6,496 nt of DNA, from the NCBI GenBank assembly GCA_902782655.1, contig CACZNY010000347.1, positions 1-6,496 of the forward strand. The letters are read 5' to 3'. Positions 6,289 to 6,496 of this stretch are shown piece by piece. Made by a program: the position numbers and the translations under genes. Origin of the DNA: an uncultured Lachnospiraceae bacterium. GTDB lineage: Bacteria; Bacillota; Clostridia; Lachnospirales; Lachnospiraceae. A model generated the notes under the pieces. The model made no database searches and was not told the DNA's origin. It worked only from the letters and a program-made list of their open reading frames with translations. Position 1 is the stretch's first letter; every line of letters begins with the position of its first letter.

Positions 6289-6316
6289 ATCATCTTGTAG
6301 TCGGAAATCAGCTGCT

Positions 6317-6496
6317 TCAGATGGAATACAGCACGGCATTTACGATCGCAGCGGCGACGGGACTTCCTCCCTTATTCCCTTCATTGATGATATAAGGGAT
6401 ATCCGTCTGCATTATCAGCTCTTTTGAAGGGGCCACATTTACGAAGCCCACGGGAACTCCTATGATAAGCGCCGGCCTGAACAGGCCCTCGGAATA
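6317..6496 (-). CDS. cbiC: Cobalt-precorrin-8 / precorrin-8X methylmutase, C-terminal part
   Basis: The minus-strand frame is open from the window edge to TGA at 6319-6317, giving 59 residues: YSEGLFRPALIIGVPVGFVN, then VAPSKELIMQTDIPYI, then NEGNKGGSPVAAAIVNAVLY. The IGVPVGFV...SKE...PYI...KGGSPVAAAIVNA pattern is the conserved C-terminal part of CbiC/CobH, which moves a methyl group from C-11 to C-12 of the corrin ring to give cobyrinate or hydrogenobyrinate. The N-terminal two thirds and the start lie beyond the window. The stop is 171 bp upstream of minC on the same strand with no clear terminator. The gene may belong to a cobalamin cluster continuing to the right, which cannot be verified here. 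The identification rests on family motifs recalled from memory. Confidence 0.88.
   Translation of the reverse strand, partial: YSEGLFRPALIIGVPVGFVNVAPSKELIMQTDIPYIINEGNKGGSPVAAAIVNAVLYSI

Noticed and set aside
6176..6305. Possible small RNA or tRNA in the cbiC-minC gap
   Set aside because: No cloverleaf, T-loop consensus or terminator hairpin with T-run could be found on either strand.

Overview
The window reads as a chromosomal segment of an anaerobic Firmicute, most likely a Clostridia of the Lachnospiraceae type. This placement is inferred from several things: a minCDE operon with a real minE next to a rho gene carrying a long acidic/His-rich insert, strong Shine-Dalgarno sites, frequent ATA and AGG codons, and a base composition that looks near 50% GC by eye. 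No tool was run, so the family-level assignment is tentative. No rRNA, tRNA, CRISPR, phage or insertion-sequence gene was recognised.

Layout from left to right. (1) Bases 1-2076, plus strand: the 3' part of a transglutaminase-like protein gene, followed without a single spacer base by ugd (UDP-glucose 6-dehydrogenase). The pair ends at a strong hairpin/T-run terminator (2082-2115). (2) Bases 2114-3517, minus strand: rho, the transcription termination factor, convergent to ugd. (3) Bases 3518-3669: a divergent control region with a perfect 11-bp inverted repeat whose arms lie about three helical turns apart, plus a GC-rich hairpin at the expected 5' end of the rho mRNA. (4) Bases 3670-4209, plus strand: a small unrecognised protein with a plausible papain/C39-like Cys-His-Asp arrangement. 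Its 3' end overlaps minE tail to tail by 17 bp. (5) Bases 4193-6145, minus strand: the minC-minD-minE operon, transcribed in that order. (6) Bases 6146-6316: a 171-bp intergenic region with a candidate minC promoter and leader hairpin. (7) Bases 6317-6496, minus strand: the C-terminal 59 codons of cbiC (cobalt-precorrin-8 / precorrin-8X methylmutase), which runs out of the window.

Functionally, the Min proteins place the division septum: MinD is the membrane ATPase, MinC the FtsZ antagonist and MinE the topological factor. Rho terminates untranslated and antisense transcripts. Ugd supplies UDP-glucuronate for surface polysaccharide, and its translational coupling to the transglutaminase-like protein suggests a shared cell-surface role. 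CbiC belongs to corrin-ring synthesis.

Nothing here is a clear-cut new system. The items most worth a second look are the symmetric divergent control region at rho, the uncharacterised cysteine-peptidase-like gene between rho and min, and the elaborated MinC with a coiled-coil linker and lysine-rich tail.
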